From an uncultured Clostridia bacterium (GTDB lineage Bacteria > Bacillota > Clostridia > Christensenellales > Borkfalkiaceae), in contig CALWAU010000055.1 in NCBI GenBank assembly GCA_944375795.1, forward strand, positions 1 through 37,941: 37,941 nt of DNA, read 5' to 3'. The stretch's first letter is position 1. Every line of letters starts with the position of its first letter. The notes under the pieces were generated by a model. The model had not been told where the DNA came from and ran no database searches. It saw only the letters and a list, made by a program, of their open reading frames with translations. Below are positions 18,941 to 27,581 of this stretch, piece after piece. The position numbers were made by a program, and so were the translations under genes.

Positions 18941-18974
18941 CGATTCCCCGCGGAAAAAGGCGGGGAATTGTTTT
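18941..18974 (+). terminator. Intrinsic terminator after beta-helix lipoprotein
   Basis: ATTCCCCGC/GCGGGGAAT (extended by a C-G and a G-U pair; 18941-18951 with 18960-18970) with an eight-base loop, followed by TTTT. Confidence 0.85.
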
Positions 18975-19060
18975 GTGTTAAAGTAAAAATCGGGCGAAAG
19001 GATAATTGGATACAGAAAAAAAATTATAGGGGGAAAGCAGTATATGCCCCGTTTTCAGGG

Positions 19061-19131
19061 TGTACTTTGTAAAAAAAGTACATGCAATGTAAAAATTAAA
19101 TATTGTAAAGGCCCGTTTGATGTGCTATAAT
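19061..19131 (+). promoter_or_regulatory. Promoter C with inverted repeat and shared upstream box
   Basis: -35 TTGTAA (19103-19108), 17-base spacer, perfect -10 TATAAT (19126-19131). Upstream lie an inverted repeat TGTACTTT-N6-AAAGTACA (19061-19082) and the box AATGTAAAAATTAAATATTG (19086-19105). That box recurs with one change at 28567-28586. The -10 overlaps the ATG at 19130, so that ATG cannot be the start codon and translation must begin at 19163. Confidence 0.8.
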
Positions 19132-19162
19132 GAAGCCACTAAGCAGTAAGGTGGATTGGAAA

Positions 19163-22100
19163 ATGAAAGGATACAAAAAGGCAGGTTTGGCTTTGTGTAC
19201 GGGCATTCTCGCCGCGGCTTTGGGCGCGGGCGCGTTTGTCCTGGCGGGCGCCGAGGATGCGACGGATGCGGCGGACGCGGCGGTTTATACGGTGGGGGAC
19301 GCGTTCAATGCGGGGACGAGCGGTTTTGAAAACGCGGATGTATACAAATATGCGGGCGTTTACAACAGCGGCGACGCGACGCATGCGCTGATCCCTTCTG
19401 CGGGGTGGGGAGATCCCGTCGCGCTCTCCGACGAAGCGTATCTTCTCTATCGGTTTCAGGCGACGGACGGCATGGGCTTCGACGCCCTCACGCTGTACAT
19501 GAGCGCGAGAATTTTCGGGCAGAACAACGATACCGCCTATGCGGAGACGAACATCACCGTCTATGCGGGCGAAACGGAAAGCGCGTTGGCGCAGGTGATC
19601 CGCTACGGCTGCGCGGACGGCGACGGCGGAAACTTCAAGGATTTTACGCTTTCCCTGGACGAAGTGGCCGACGGCAAAACGGAGCTTTACGTAAAAATCG
19701 AGCTGAATGCTTCCAAGGCATTGGGAGAAACGTCCTCTCTCGCCATGATGCCCATTCGGGTGGCGGAAGTTTCGTTTGAGTATACCGAGAAGGAGGCGGG
19801 CACGCAGCCGGAGGCGGAGAGGAAAACGCTGGCGGATAATTTCATATCGACGACGCTGGCGAACAGCGGGGTGTATAAATCCTCCGGCGCGTGCGGCGGC
19901 GGCAGCAGCCACGGCGTCGTGCCCTCCTCCGCGTGGGGAGATCCCGTCACCGTCGCGGAAGATTCGTGGATAATGTACAAACTCGAATCGACGGGGACAT
20001 TCGACAGCCTCCTGCTCGACATCAACGCGAAAATCTGGAATCAGAACGACGGGACGGCGCACAATTACAATTCGATAGAGGTCTGGGCTGGGACGGACGA
20101 AAACGCGCTGCCCCAAATCGTCCGCTTCGGACAGCAGGGCAGCAGCTTCGTCGACCTCGCGCAGACGGACCTTTCCGGGGTCGCCGCGGGAGAGAGCGTC
20201 GTATACGTAAAGATTCAGATGAATCAATGTCTGGAAACGACGTACGGCAATTCGATTCCGCTCGATTGGCTGGGCGTAAAGCTGGGCGCGGTTTCCTTCA
20301 CTTATACGGAGAGCGAAGCGGAGGTCCCCGAACAGCCGGAAGAACCGGACGAAAACGCCTATGAAAAGGGGACGGACTTCACGGCGATAAAGTCGCTGGC
20401 CGATGCGGGCGCCGTCGATTATGCGGGGCTTGCCGCAGACGCCAATCCCGACCATGGCGCCATTCCCTCCGAGGTCTGGGGGGACCCGTATAAAATTGCC
20501 GACGAATCGTACGTGACCTATCGTCTGGACGCGACCGAGCTCGGAGAAGGGAAAATTTTCAAGGCGCTGTCCCTTGACATCGATGCCCGCATCTGGGGGC
20601 AAAACGACGCGACGGCTTACGCGCAAAATTCCGTCATCGTCTACGTCGGCTATCGCGAGGACATGGTGAATCGGCTCGTCAAGACCTTTACGGCGGCGGA
20701 CAGCGGCGGCACCACGAACAGAGAATCTCTCCCCACGCTCGACCTTACGCCCTGGGCGGCGGGATATGAGACCGTCTACGTGAAGATACGGCTCGTGCAG
20801 TCCACGGAAGCGAATTGCGGCAAAAATCTCGACGACGAGGGGCACGATCACTGCGCGTCCGACAATCCCTGCGGTACGGTGGCCACGGCGGACGGATACA
20901 TCGGCATCTGGCAGGCGGGCGTCAAGCTTTACAGCGTCGATTTTACGGGCGAAACCGAAACGGGAGAGGCGAAGGTCCCCGCCGATTATCAGCTGATCGA
21001 CGAATTTACCTCCGAGGCGCTTTCCGAAAGCGACGTCTATACGTATAAGGGAGTCGTCGGCACGGGCAACGCGACGCACGGCCTCATTCCCTCCGATTCC
21101 TGGGGCGGCGCGGTGAAGATCGCGGAGGAATCGTATATCATATATCGCCTTACCTCGGATACGGGCTATGCGTTCAGCAGCCTCAGCGTGGATATTTCCG
21201 CATGGCTGTGGAATCAGTCCAACGACACCGCGCACGCGGAAAACGCCGTCAATGTGTATGCCGGCATCAGGGCGAACGATTTCGGTGCGGCCATCGCTAC
21301 ATTCCGCTGCACGGACGCGACGGACAACCGGCTTTCCGTAAATGTGGATTTGTCCTCGGTGGCGGCGGGCAGAAAGATCGTCTACGTCAAAATCGAACTC
21401 GTGCAATCCGCGGCAGGCTGCTCCGTTCACACGGGCGCGTCGGCGGCCGCTTCTTCGGAACATATCGGCACCTGCGGCAGCATCGCCACCGCCGACGGCT
21501 ATATCGAGCTCAATCGTCTGGGCGTCAAGCTTTACGGCGTTTCTTTCCAAGGCGTCTATCAGGAGGCCGCCGCTTCGGTCACCGTTCGCTACAACGACGG
21601 AGATACAACGCTCTGGACGGATACCGAGCAGGAAGTCGGCATGACCCTCAACGGCTATAACCCTCCGGCGAAGGCGGGCTATACCTTTGAGGATTGGTAT
21701 CTCGATGCGGATTTCGCCGAGGTCCTCCCCGCCGATTACGTCGCGGAAGGCGATATCACCCTCTATGCGAAATACGTGCTCAATAATTACAGGATCAAAT
21801 ATAACCTGAACGGCGGCACCAACGCCGCGTCCAATCCGGATTCCTACACCGTCGAGGATACGGTTCTGCTCGCCGATCCCGTACGGGAGGGATACGTTTT
21901 CGGAGGTTGGTATACCAATTCCGATTTCGAGGGTGCCCCCGTTTCCGTCATCGAGGGCTCCGGCATGATTTCCGTCGAACTCTATGCGATGTGGACGCCC
22001 GAAGGATCCGATCCTTCCGATTCGTCCGATTCTTCCGATTCCTCCGGCTCTTCCGGCTCGTCCGATTCCGCCTTGCCCGATTCGTCCTCCGATACCGGTG

Positions 22101-22228
22101 CTTCCGATGCTTCGTCGGCGGGCGGCGGAACGGCGGCGGGCTGCGGTTCCGCTCTCGGGGCGGGCGCCCTGGCGCTTGCGGGAGTTTTTGCAGCCGCGGC
22201 GATCGCATTCAAGAGAAAGAAGCAATAA
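19163..22228 (+). CDS. Large surface protein with four copies of an unrecognised domain
   Basis: 1021-residue secreted, membrane-anchored protein. ATG 19163 follows AAGGTGG and begins a signal peptide (KAGLALCTGILAAALGAGAFVLAGA). Four repeats of ~160-195 residues follow, roughly residues 41-207, 222-383, 403-600 and 608-803. Each contains a HGxIPSxxWGxP motif, a DESYxxYRL strand, a (I/L)WxQNDxTA motif and a YVKIxLVQS strand; repeats 3 and 4 also have paired Cys and an ATADGYI motif. Next come two Listeria-Bacteroides (Flg_new) repeats (~805-943; AGYTFEDWYLD, EGYVFGGWYTN), a Ser/Asp-rich linker and the tail GCGSALGAG, a membrane helix and KRKKQ. The repeats look beta-rich. Glycan binding is inferred from the neighbours. 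It is monocistronic between terminators. Confidence 0.85.
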   Translation: MKGYKKAGLALCTGILAAALGAGAFVLAGAEDATDAADAAVYTVGDAFNAGTSGFENADVYKYAGVYNSGDATHALIPSAGWGDPVALSDEAYLLYRFQATDGMGFDALTLYMSARIFGQNNDTAYAETNITVYAGETESALAQVIRYGCADGDGGNFKDFTLSLDEVADGKTELYVKIELNASKALGETSSLAMMPIRVAEVSFEYTEKEAGTQPEAERKTLADNFISTTLANSGVYKSSGACGGGSSHGVVPSSAWGDPVTVAEDSWIMYKLESTGTFDSLLLDINAKIWNQNDGTAHNYNSIEVWAGTDENALPQIVRFGQQGSSFVDLAQTDLSGVAAGESVVYVKIQMNQCLETTYGNSIPLDWLGVKLGAVSFTYTESEAEVPEQPEEPDENAYEKGTDFTAIKSLADAGAVDYAGLAADANPDHGAIPSEVWGDPYKIADESYVTYRLDATELGEGKIFKALSLDIDARIWGQNDATAYAQNSVIVYVGYREDMVNRLVKTFTAADSGGTTNRESLPTLDLTPWAAGYETVYVKIRLVQSTEANCGKNLDDEGHDHCASDNPCGTVATADGYIGIWQAGVKLYSVDFTGETETGEAKVPADYQLIDEFTSEALSESDVYTYKGVVGTGNATHGLIPSDSWGGAVKIAEESYIIYRLTSDTGYAFSSLSVDISAWLWNQSNDTAHAENAVNVYAGIRANDFGAAIATFRCTDATDNRLSVNVDLSSVAAGRKIVYVKIELVQSAAGCSVHTGASAAASSEHIGTCGSIATADGYIELNRLGVKLYGVSFQGVYQEAAASVTVRYNDGDTTLWTDTEQEVGMTLNGYNPPAKAGYTFEDWYLDADFAEVLPADYVAEGDITLYAKYVLNNYRIKYNLNGGTNAASNPDSYTVEDTVLLADPVREGYVFGGWYTNSDFEGAPVSVIEGSGMISVELYAMWTPEGSDPSDSSDSSDSSGSSGSSDSALPDSSSDTGASDASSAGGGTAAGCGSALGAGALALAGVFAAAAIAFKRKKQ
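19283..21570 (+). repeat. Four tandem ~190-residue coding repeats
   Basis: Approximate units 19283-19785, 19827-20310, 20370-20960 and 20985-21570. They share HGxIPS..WG.P, QN(D/N).TA..(E/N)N and YVKI.L motifs at equal spacing but are well diverged, so this is an old duplication. A fifth copy is at about 32480-33045. Repeats 3, 4 and the fifth copy share a Cys-containing insertion, so these three are closest to each other. Confidence 0.8.
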
Positions 22229-22282
22229 ATAAATATCGTCGTTCCGAAAGCCGCTTTGAGGCGCTTCGGGGCGGGAGTGAAA

Positions 22283-22318
22283 GCCGCCGTCCGGTCCTTT
22301 GCCGGGCGGCGGCCTTTT
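22283..22318 (+). terminator. Intrinsic terminator after large surface protein
   Basis: A 12-base stem (22283-22294 with 22302-22313, one G-U pair) with a seven-base loop, followed by CTTTT. Confidence 0.9.
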
Positions 22319-22389
22319 GTCGGCCGGAAGGCGGAAAAATCCGCGTTAAAAATTTTCATTTTCGGCGCAGATTTTTTATGGTCAAACAA

Positions 22390-22418
22390 TTGCTTTTTTC
22401 GGCGATTTACTTTATAAT
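22390..22418 (+). promoter_or_regulatory. Promoter of GH3-GH2 operon
   Basis: TTGCTT at 22390-22395, a 17-base spacer, TATAAT at 22413-22418, with the GH3 start codon 52 bases further on. The upstream box seen at 19.09 and 28.57 kb is not recognisable here, so control may differ from the other promoters in the region. Confidence 0.75.
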
Positions 22419-22470
22419 AAAAACGACCGCGAACGCGGAACGAAATCGTAAAAATCAAGGAGAAAAAAAG

Positions 22471-24462
22471 ATGACGGCAAAGGAACTTAGCGTGGAAGAA
22501 AAGCTTCGCCTGATCTGCGGACAGGACTCGTGGCATACGGTGGATTTCGACGGGAAGATCCCGGGCGTGTGCATGTCGGATGGCCCCGTAGGGCTCCGCA
22601 AAGTGGCGGTGAACGAGAAGGGAGAATGGTACGACCAACCTTCCGTGGCCTATCCCGCGCTGCACGTGCTCGCCAATTCGTGGAGCCGCGAATGTGCGCG
22701 GGAGATGGGCGAGGCCCTCGCGGACGACTGCAAGGAAAAGAACGTGGACATTCTTCTCGCGCCCGGCGTCAACGTCAAGCGCAATCCCCTCAACGGCCGC
22801 AACTTCGAGTATCTTTCGGAAGATCCGCTCCTTGCGGGCACGCTCGCGTACGAGTACATAGACGGCCTGCAGAGCAAGGGCGTGGGCGCCTGTCTCAAAC
22901 ATTACTATGTCAACAATCTCGAATATAACCGCCTGGACCAGTCCAGCGAGGTGGACGAACGCACCCTGCGGGAAATTTACCTCAAATCCTTCGAGCTTGC
23001 GTGCGAGGCGAAGCCGATTTCGGCGATGTGCGCCTACAATCGCATCAACGGCGTATTTGCCAGCGAAAACGAAAAGGGATTCCGCATTTTGCGCGAGGAG
23101 TTCGGGTTCGACGGCGCGGTTATTTCCGATTGGGGCGCCGTGCACGACCGTACGGCCTGCGCGAAGGCGGGGCTCGACCTCGAAATGCCCTATTCCGAGG
23201 GGAATTATAACAAGCTGGTCGCCGATTACAAGGCGGGTAAAATTGCGGACGAAGAAGTGGACGCCTGCGCGGATCGGGTCCTGAAACTGGCGGAACGCTG
23301 CGAGGAAATGCGCAGGACCAGAAAGGTGGAACGGACGGTCGAGGAGCGGTTTGCCGTCGCGCGCAAAATTGCCGAGGAGGGCATCGTCCTTCTGAAAAAC
23401 GACGGCATTCTGCCCCTGGAAAAGGGACAGAGCATCGCCGTGTCGGGGGATTTCGCGGCGCCCGGCGATTCCGCCAAAATCGCGGGCGGCGGCTCGGCTT
23501 TGGTGCAATGGCGTGGCGAACGTTTCGACCTGGCAAAGATCCTCGGGGAAAAGCTGGGCGGAGAAGTGCGGTATGCCCGCGCATTCTGGGAGCGCGGCCT
23601 GATTTGCGACGCCCGCAAGGCGATGACGGACGCCGCCGAGTGCGACGTAAACGTCATCTGCGCGGGCACGGGCGCGGGAATCGAGACGGAAGGGCGCGAT
23701 CGCGAAGATATGCGCCTGCCCAAGTGGGAGGAGGAATCCATCCGCCGCCTGGCGGAGATCAATCCCAATACGGTGGTCGTGTTGTTTGCGGGCAGCGCGG
23801 TGGACGTCAGCGCCTGGGAGGACTGCGTCGCGGGCATCGTGCTGGCGGGCTTCTGCGGCGAACGGGGCGGCGAAGCGGTGACCGAAATTCTGACGGGCGA
23901 GGTCAATCCGAGCGGAAAGCTGTCCGAGACCTTCCCCTGCTGCTTCGAGGACGTCCCCGCTTCCTCGACGGACAACGACCCCTGCGTGGCGAGGTACGAG
24001 GAGGGCATAGACGTCGGCTATCGCTATTACGACACTTACGGTTTCGAGGTCGCCTATCCGTTCGGCTTCGGCCTTAGCTATTCCGAGTTTGCGTATTCCG
24101 GGCTGAAGGTCAAAACTTCCGGCGATAAGGCGGAGGTGAGCTTCTCCGTGAAAAACGTCGCCGGCCCCGCGGGCAAGGAGGTCAGCCAGCTGTATATCCG
24201 CCCGATCGCCTCGTACGTGCATCGCCCCGAGAAGGAGCTGAAGGGCTTCGTCAAGCAGGAAATTGCCCCGGGCAAGACGGCAAAGGTGAAATTTGCGCTC
24301 ACGCTCAAGGACTTTGCCTATTATTCGACGGCCGTGGACGGCTGGCGCACGGACGACGGGCTGTATGAAATTCTGGTCGGCGCGTCCTCGCGCGATATCT
24401 GGCTGCAGGCGCTCGTCAAGATCGAGGGCGGCAAGATAAGTTTCGTGAAGGAAACGGACTGA
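22471..24462 (+). CDS. Glycoside hydrolase family 3, beta-glucosidase-like
   Basis: 663-residue cytoplasmic enzyme with no signal peptide. Order: GH3 N-terminal barrel (CMSDGPVGLR; KHYYVNN; nucleophile Asp220 in VISDWGAVHD), the alpha/beta sandwich domain (EGIVLLKNDGILPL, GSAVDVSAWED) and a C-terminal fibronectin III-like domain (YPFGFGLSYSEF onwards). It should remove terminal beta-linked sugars, most often glucose or xylose, from imported oligosaccharides. AAGGAG lies eight bases before ATG 22471; longer upstream readings of the frame cross the terminator and promoter and are rejected. The GH2 gene follows after only four bases. Exact specificity cannot be read from sequence alone. Confidence 0.92.
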   Translation: MTAKELSVEEKLRLICGQDSWHTVDFDGKIPGVCMSDGPVGLRKVAVNEKGEWYDQPSVAYPALHVLANSWSRECAREMGEALADDCKEKNVDILLAPGVNVKRNPLNGRNFEYLSEDPLLAGTLAYEYIDGLQSKGVGACLKHYYVNNLEYNRLDQSSEVDERTLREIYLKSFELACEAKPISAMCAYNRINGVFASENEKGFRILREEFGFDGAVISDWGAVHDRTACAKAGLDLEMPYSEGNYNKLVADYKAGKIADEEVDACADRVLKLAERCEEMRRTRKVERTVEERFAVARKIAEEGIVLLKNDGILPLEKGQSIAVSGDFAAPGDSAKIAGGGSALVQWRGERFDLAKILGEKLGGEVRYARAFWERGLICDARKAMTDAAECDVNVICAGTGAGIETEGRDREDMRLPKWEEESIRRLAEINPNTVVVLFAGSAVDVSAWEDCVAGIVLAGFCGERGGEAVTEILTGEVNPSGKLSETFPCCFEDVPASSTDNDPCVARYEEGIDVGYRYYDTYGFEVAYPFGFGLSYSEFAYSGLKVKTSGDKAEVSFSVKNVAGPAGKEVSQLYIRPIASYVHRPEKELKGFVKQEIAPGKTAKVKFALTLKDFAYYSTAVDGWRTDDGLYEILVGASSRDIWLQALVKIEGGKISFVKETD

Positions 24463-24466
24463 TATC

Positions 24467-27316
24467 ATGATAAAAGATTTAAGCGAACAGATTTCTTCTT
24501 TCGGGCTCTGCGCGCCGAGGTGCTATTACGTGCCCTTCGGCGCGGGGCAGGAGGAGGCGGAGAGGGAGAGGAGCGAGCGTTTCGTCTCCCTCGACGGCAC
24601 GTGGAAGTTCCGCGCGTACGGAAAACTTTCGGATATCGGGGAGGATTTTTGTACGCAGACCCTCCCCGACGAAATCCCCGTGCCTTCCTGCGTGCAGTAT
24701 TTCGGATACGACGGATTTCAATACACCAACGTGCGCTATCCGTTCCCGTACGACCCGCCCCGCGTGCCCGTAAAAAATCCCGCCTTTCATTACAGCCGTC
24801 TCTTTGAGGCGGATGGGCAGGGGAGGCTGTACCTCGTTTTCGAGGGGGTGGATTCCTGTTTTTACGTGTATATAAACGGCAGGTTTGCGGGCTTCTCCGA
24901 GATCTCCCACCGCCTGAGCGAATTCGACGTCACGGGCTTTGTGCGGCCGGGGCAAAACCGCCTGGACGTAGTCGTGCAGAAGTGGTGTACGGGCAGCTAT
25001 TTCGAGGACCAGGACAAATGGCGTTTCACGGGGATTTTCCGCGACGTCTATCTCCTCAAACGCCCCGAAGGGCACATCGTCGACTATAAAATCGATACGC
25101 TTCCCGGCGACGGCGAGGCGGAGGTGATCTTTTCCCATCGGGGCGGCGGCGAGGCGTCCGTCTCTTTCGGCGGCGAGAGCAAGAAGGTCCGCGCGGGGGA
25201 AAGCGTCCGTTTCCGTGTGCGCGGGCCCGTCCTTTGGAGCGCGGAAACCCCCGTTTTGTATCCTTTGACGATCGATTGCGCGGGCGAACGCATTTTCGAG
25301 CAGGTGGGCATTTGCAGCGCGGAGATCCGGGAGGGGAAATTTCTTTTCAACGGAAAGCCCATAAAGTTCCGCGGCGTCAACCGGCACGATTTTCACCCCG
25401 AAAAGGGGGCGGCGGTTTCCCTCGGGGATATGGAAAACGATCTCATCCTCATGAAACGGCTGAACGTAAACGCCATCCGCACTTCGCACTATCCCTCCGC
25501 GCCCGAGTTTTATAAGCTGTGCGACAGATACGGATTTTATGTGATTTCCGAATCGGACGTGGAGACGCACGGGACGACGTCGCCCGGCGCGGCGCCGGCG
25601 GGCACTTCTTTCGTCCGTACGTTCGGGCTGCTCTCCGACGACAGAAAGTATCGGGATACGTATGTGGAGCGTCAGCGCGCCAACGTGGAGGTGAACAAAA
25701 ACCGCCCCTCGGTGGCATTCTGGTCGATGGGGAACGAATCGGGCTGGGGGCAGAATTTCGCGCTCGCCCGCGAGGAGATAAGAAGCGCGGATTCCCGCCC
25801 CATCCATTACGAATCCGCGATATGGGTGGAACGCCCTGAGCAGGACGAGGAATATTATACCTCCACCGATATCGTCAGCCGCATGTATCCCTCCGTCGAG
25901 TGGATGAAGGAGGGATATCTCGGCGACCCGAAGGAGACCCGGCCTCTGTTTCTGTGCGAATATGCCCATGCGATGGGCAACGGCCCGGGCGGCTTTGCCG
26001 AGTATTGGGAACTGATGGAGTCGGACGACCGCTTTATGGGCGGCTGCGTCTGGGAATGGGCGGATCACGGCGTTTCCTATCGCGGGCAGCCCTTCCGTTA
26101 CGGCGGGGATTTCGGCGAAATTCTTCACGACGGAAATTTTTGCATCGACGGCATCGTGACGGCGGACAGGAAAATCAAGAGCGGCACGCTGGAGATGAAA
26201 AAGGTTTATCAACCCGTCGTTTTTTCCCGAACGGAAGGGGGCATGTCTGCGTTCAACCGCAATTACTTCGCGCCGCTTGCCGGCAAAATCCGCCTGGTCT
26301 ATAAAGAATACGGAAAGGAGACGGGCAGCGAAGAAATTTCCGTCGCGATCGCGCCTCGGGAGAGCGTCGAGGTCGCGTGCAGGGACGCGCAGACCGTGCT
26401 CGCGTATTTTCTGACGGCGGAGGAGATGCCGGGGCTGCCGGCGGGGTCGGAAATCGCTTTCGAGGGATTTTTCCGCGAGGGCTTTCTTCCCTCGGAAGTT
26501 TGCAAAAAGGCGGAAATCTCCCGCCGGGAGGGCAATATATTCGTGCATACTCCTTCGGCGGATTACGAGTTTGACGGCACGAGCGGCGAAATCGCCGTGA
26601 CGAGAGCGGGAAAGGCCCTGGGCAGCATCCGCCCCGTCATCTGGCGCGCGCCGACGGATAACGACACGGACGTGGAAAGATGGCTGCGGGATGCGGTCAA
26701 CGAGGCCTGGGATATCTTTTCGGACGATTGTTCGGTGACCGTGACGGGAAAGTTCGGCTTTGCGAGCAGGCGTCCGCCGCTGTACTATATTTTGTGTTAT
26801 ACCTTCGGGGAGGAGGGCTTCGACGTGACGGCTGACTACCGCACCACGGTGCCTTTCGTGCCCCGCTTCGGGCTCTGCATGAAGCTGAGTTCCTCGTTCG
26901 ATTCGCTCCGCTATTGTGCTTACGGCCCGGGAGAAAGTTACGTCGATAAACACCTGGGTGCCTATAAAGACGTATTTTCGGGAAAGGTTTCCGCGGAATA
27001 CAGCCATTTGTATATCCGCCCGCAGGAATCCGGCAGCCATTTCGGCGCGGATTTTGCGGAGGTGTCGGACGGAAGCACGACGGTTCGCGCCGAGGGGATG
27101 CAGAGCTTTTCCGCCGTCGGGTATTCCGCGGAGGTTTTGACCGACACGAAGCACGACGACGAGCTGCCTCCCGCGGACGGGACGTATTTTACGGCGGATT
27201 TCGCGATGCGGGGGATCGGCTCCCACTCGTGCGGGCCGGAACTGCCCGCGCGTTACCGCGTTCCCGAAAAGGGAAAGGGGAAAATCGGTTTCCGGTTTCT
27301 CTCCGTCCGGAAATAA
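24467..27316 (+). CDS. Glycoside hydrolase family 2, beta-galactosidase-like (LacZ type)
   Basis: 949-residue cytoplasmic enzyme with the five-domain LacZ layout: N-terminal jelly roll (FVSLDGTWKFRAYGKL; TNVRYPFPYDPPRVP), immunoglobulin-like domain, TIM barrel (FRGVNRHDFHPEKG; acid/base Glu424 in FWSMGNESGWG; nucleophile Glu498 in LCEYAHAMGNGPGG), a second Ig-like domain, and a C-terminal beta-galactosidase small-chain domain (PTDNDTDVERW; CAYGPGESYVDK; RPQESGSH). It cuts terminal beta-galactose or related sugars. It starts four bases after the GH3 stop and is probably translationally coupled. There is no signal peptide, so its substrate must be imported. Confidence 0.93.
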   Translation: MIKDLSEQISSFGLCAPRCYYVPFGAGQEEAERERSERFVSLDGTWKFRAYGKLSDIGEDFCTQTLPDEIPVPSCVQYFGYDGFQYTNVRYPFPYDPPRVPVKNPAFHYSRLFEADGQGRLYLVFEGVDSCFYVYINGRFAGFSEISHRLSEFDVTGFVRPGQNRLDVVVQKWCTGSYFEDQDKWRFTGIFRDVYLLKRPEGHIVDYKIDTLPGDGEAEVIFSHRGGGEASVSFGGESKKVRAGESVRFRVRGPVLWSAETPVLYPLTIDCAGERIFEQVGICSAEIREGKFLFNGKPIKFRGVNRHDFHPEKGAAVSLGDMENDLILMKRLNVNAIRTSHYPSAPEFYKLCDRYGFYVISESDVETHGTTSPGAAPAGTSFVRTFGLLSDDRKYRDTYVERQRANVEVNKNRPSVAFWSMGNESGWGQNFALAREEIRSADSRPIHYESAIWVERPEQDEEYYTSTDIVSRMYPSVEWMKEGYLGDPKETRPLFLCEYAHAMGNGPGGFAEYWELMESDDRFMGGCVWEWADHGVSYRGQPFRYGGDFGEILHDGNFCIDGIVTADRKIKSGTLEMKKVYQPVVFSRTEGGMSAFNRNYFAPLAGKIRLVYKEYGKETGSEEISVAIAPRESVEVACRDAQTVLAYFLTAEEMPGLPAGSEIAFEGFFREGFLPSEVCKKAEISRREGNIFVHTPSADYEFDGTSGEIAVTRAGKALGSIRPVIWRAPTDNDTDVERWLRDAVNEAWDIFSDDCSVTVTGKFGFASRRPPLYYILCYTFGEEGFDVTADYRTTVPFVPRFGLCMKLSSSFDSLRYCAYGPGESYVDKHLGAYKDVFSGKVSAEYSHLYIRPQESGSHFGADFAEVSDGSTTVRAEGMQSFSAVGYSAEVLTDTKHDDELPPADGTYFTADFAMRGIGSHSCGPELPARYRVPEKGKGKIGFRFLSVRK

Positions 27317-27323
27317 ATTTACA

Positions 27324-27378
27324 CAAAAAAACTTCCGCCGGGAAATGCGGCGGAAGTCCGTCCGTTTTTTCAAACGGC
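27324..27378. terminator. Bidirectional intrinsic terminator between GH2 and araC
   Basis: Perfect ten-base stem ACTTCCGCCG/CGGCGGAAGT (27331-27340 with 27348-27357). On the minus strand it is followed directly by seven T; on the + strand by CCGTCCGTTTTTT, and a smaller stem CCGTTT/AAACGG (about 27363-27377) surrounds that T-run. It can end both the GH2 operon and any transcript coming from araC. Confidence 0.85.
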
Positions 27379-27396
27379 GCAAACCGTGAAACGATG

Positions 27397-27431
27397 CGGC
27401 GCTCCATGCAGATTTTTTACATGGAGCGCCG
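27397..27431. other. 12-bp perfect hairpin in GH2-araC gap
   Basis: CGGCGCTCCATG (27397-27408) pairs perfectly with 27420-27431 around an A/T-rich 11-base loop. No T-tract follows closely on either strand, so it is not a standard terminator. It could be a protein-binding palindrome, an RNA end-stabiliser or the remnant of a mobile repeat. Confidence 0.5.
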
Positions 27432-27480
27432 TCATTTTGCCCTTCGGGGGAGAAAAGAGGGGGAGAAAGGGTGAAAAACA

Positions 27481-27544
27481 GTAAAAATAGTACATGGATT
27501 TTATCCAAATGTGTATGGACAAGAGGCCGCGCGGATGTTACAAT
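27481..27544 (+). promoter_or_regulatory. Promoter B, orphan copy facing the 3' end of araC
   Basis: -35 TGGACA (27516-27521), 17-base spacer, -10 TACAAT (27539-27544), with TCCA-N8-TGGA (27504-27519) over the -35 and GTAAAAATAGTACAT upstream. It matches promoter A at 16279-16342 over its whole length. No + strand gene follows; transcription would run antisense into araC. Confidence 0.65.
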
Positions 27545-27573
27545 AAAAGCGCGGAGAGGAAGTTTTTCTCCGC
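27541..27573 (-). terminator. Terminator of araC gene
   Basis: Read on the minus strand, nine bases after the araC stop: GCGGAGA/TCTCCGC (27551-27557 with 27567-27573) with a nine-base loop, then GCTTTTATTG. It overlaps the -10 and start region of promoter B on the other strand. Confidence 0.65.
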
Positions 27574-27581
27574 CCGTGGCG

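Noticed and set aside
19283..21570. Tandem repeats as a CRISPR or DNA-level satellite
   Set aside because: The units are ~0.5-0.6 kb, in frame and diverged at DNA level; they are protein-domain repeats.
19139..22225. Minus-strand open frame of about 1030 codons opposite the repeat protein
   Set aside because: It mirrors the + strand repeats, is rich in Arg, Ile and Gly without any motif, and has no promoter or ribosome site.
24479..27508. Minus-strand open frame of about 1000 codons opposite the GH2 gene
   Set aside because: The GH2 gene on the + strand has both catalytic Glu motifs; the opposite frame shows no domain and crosses terminators.
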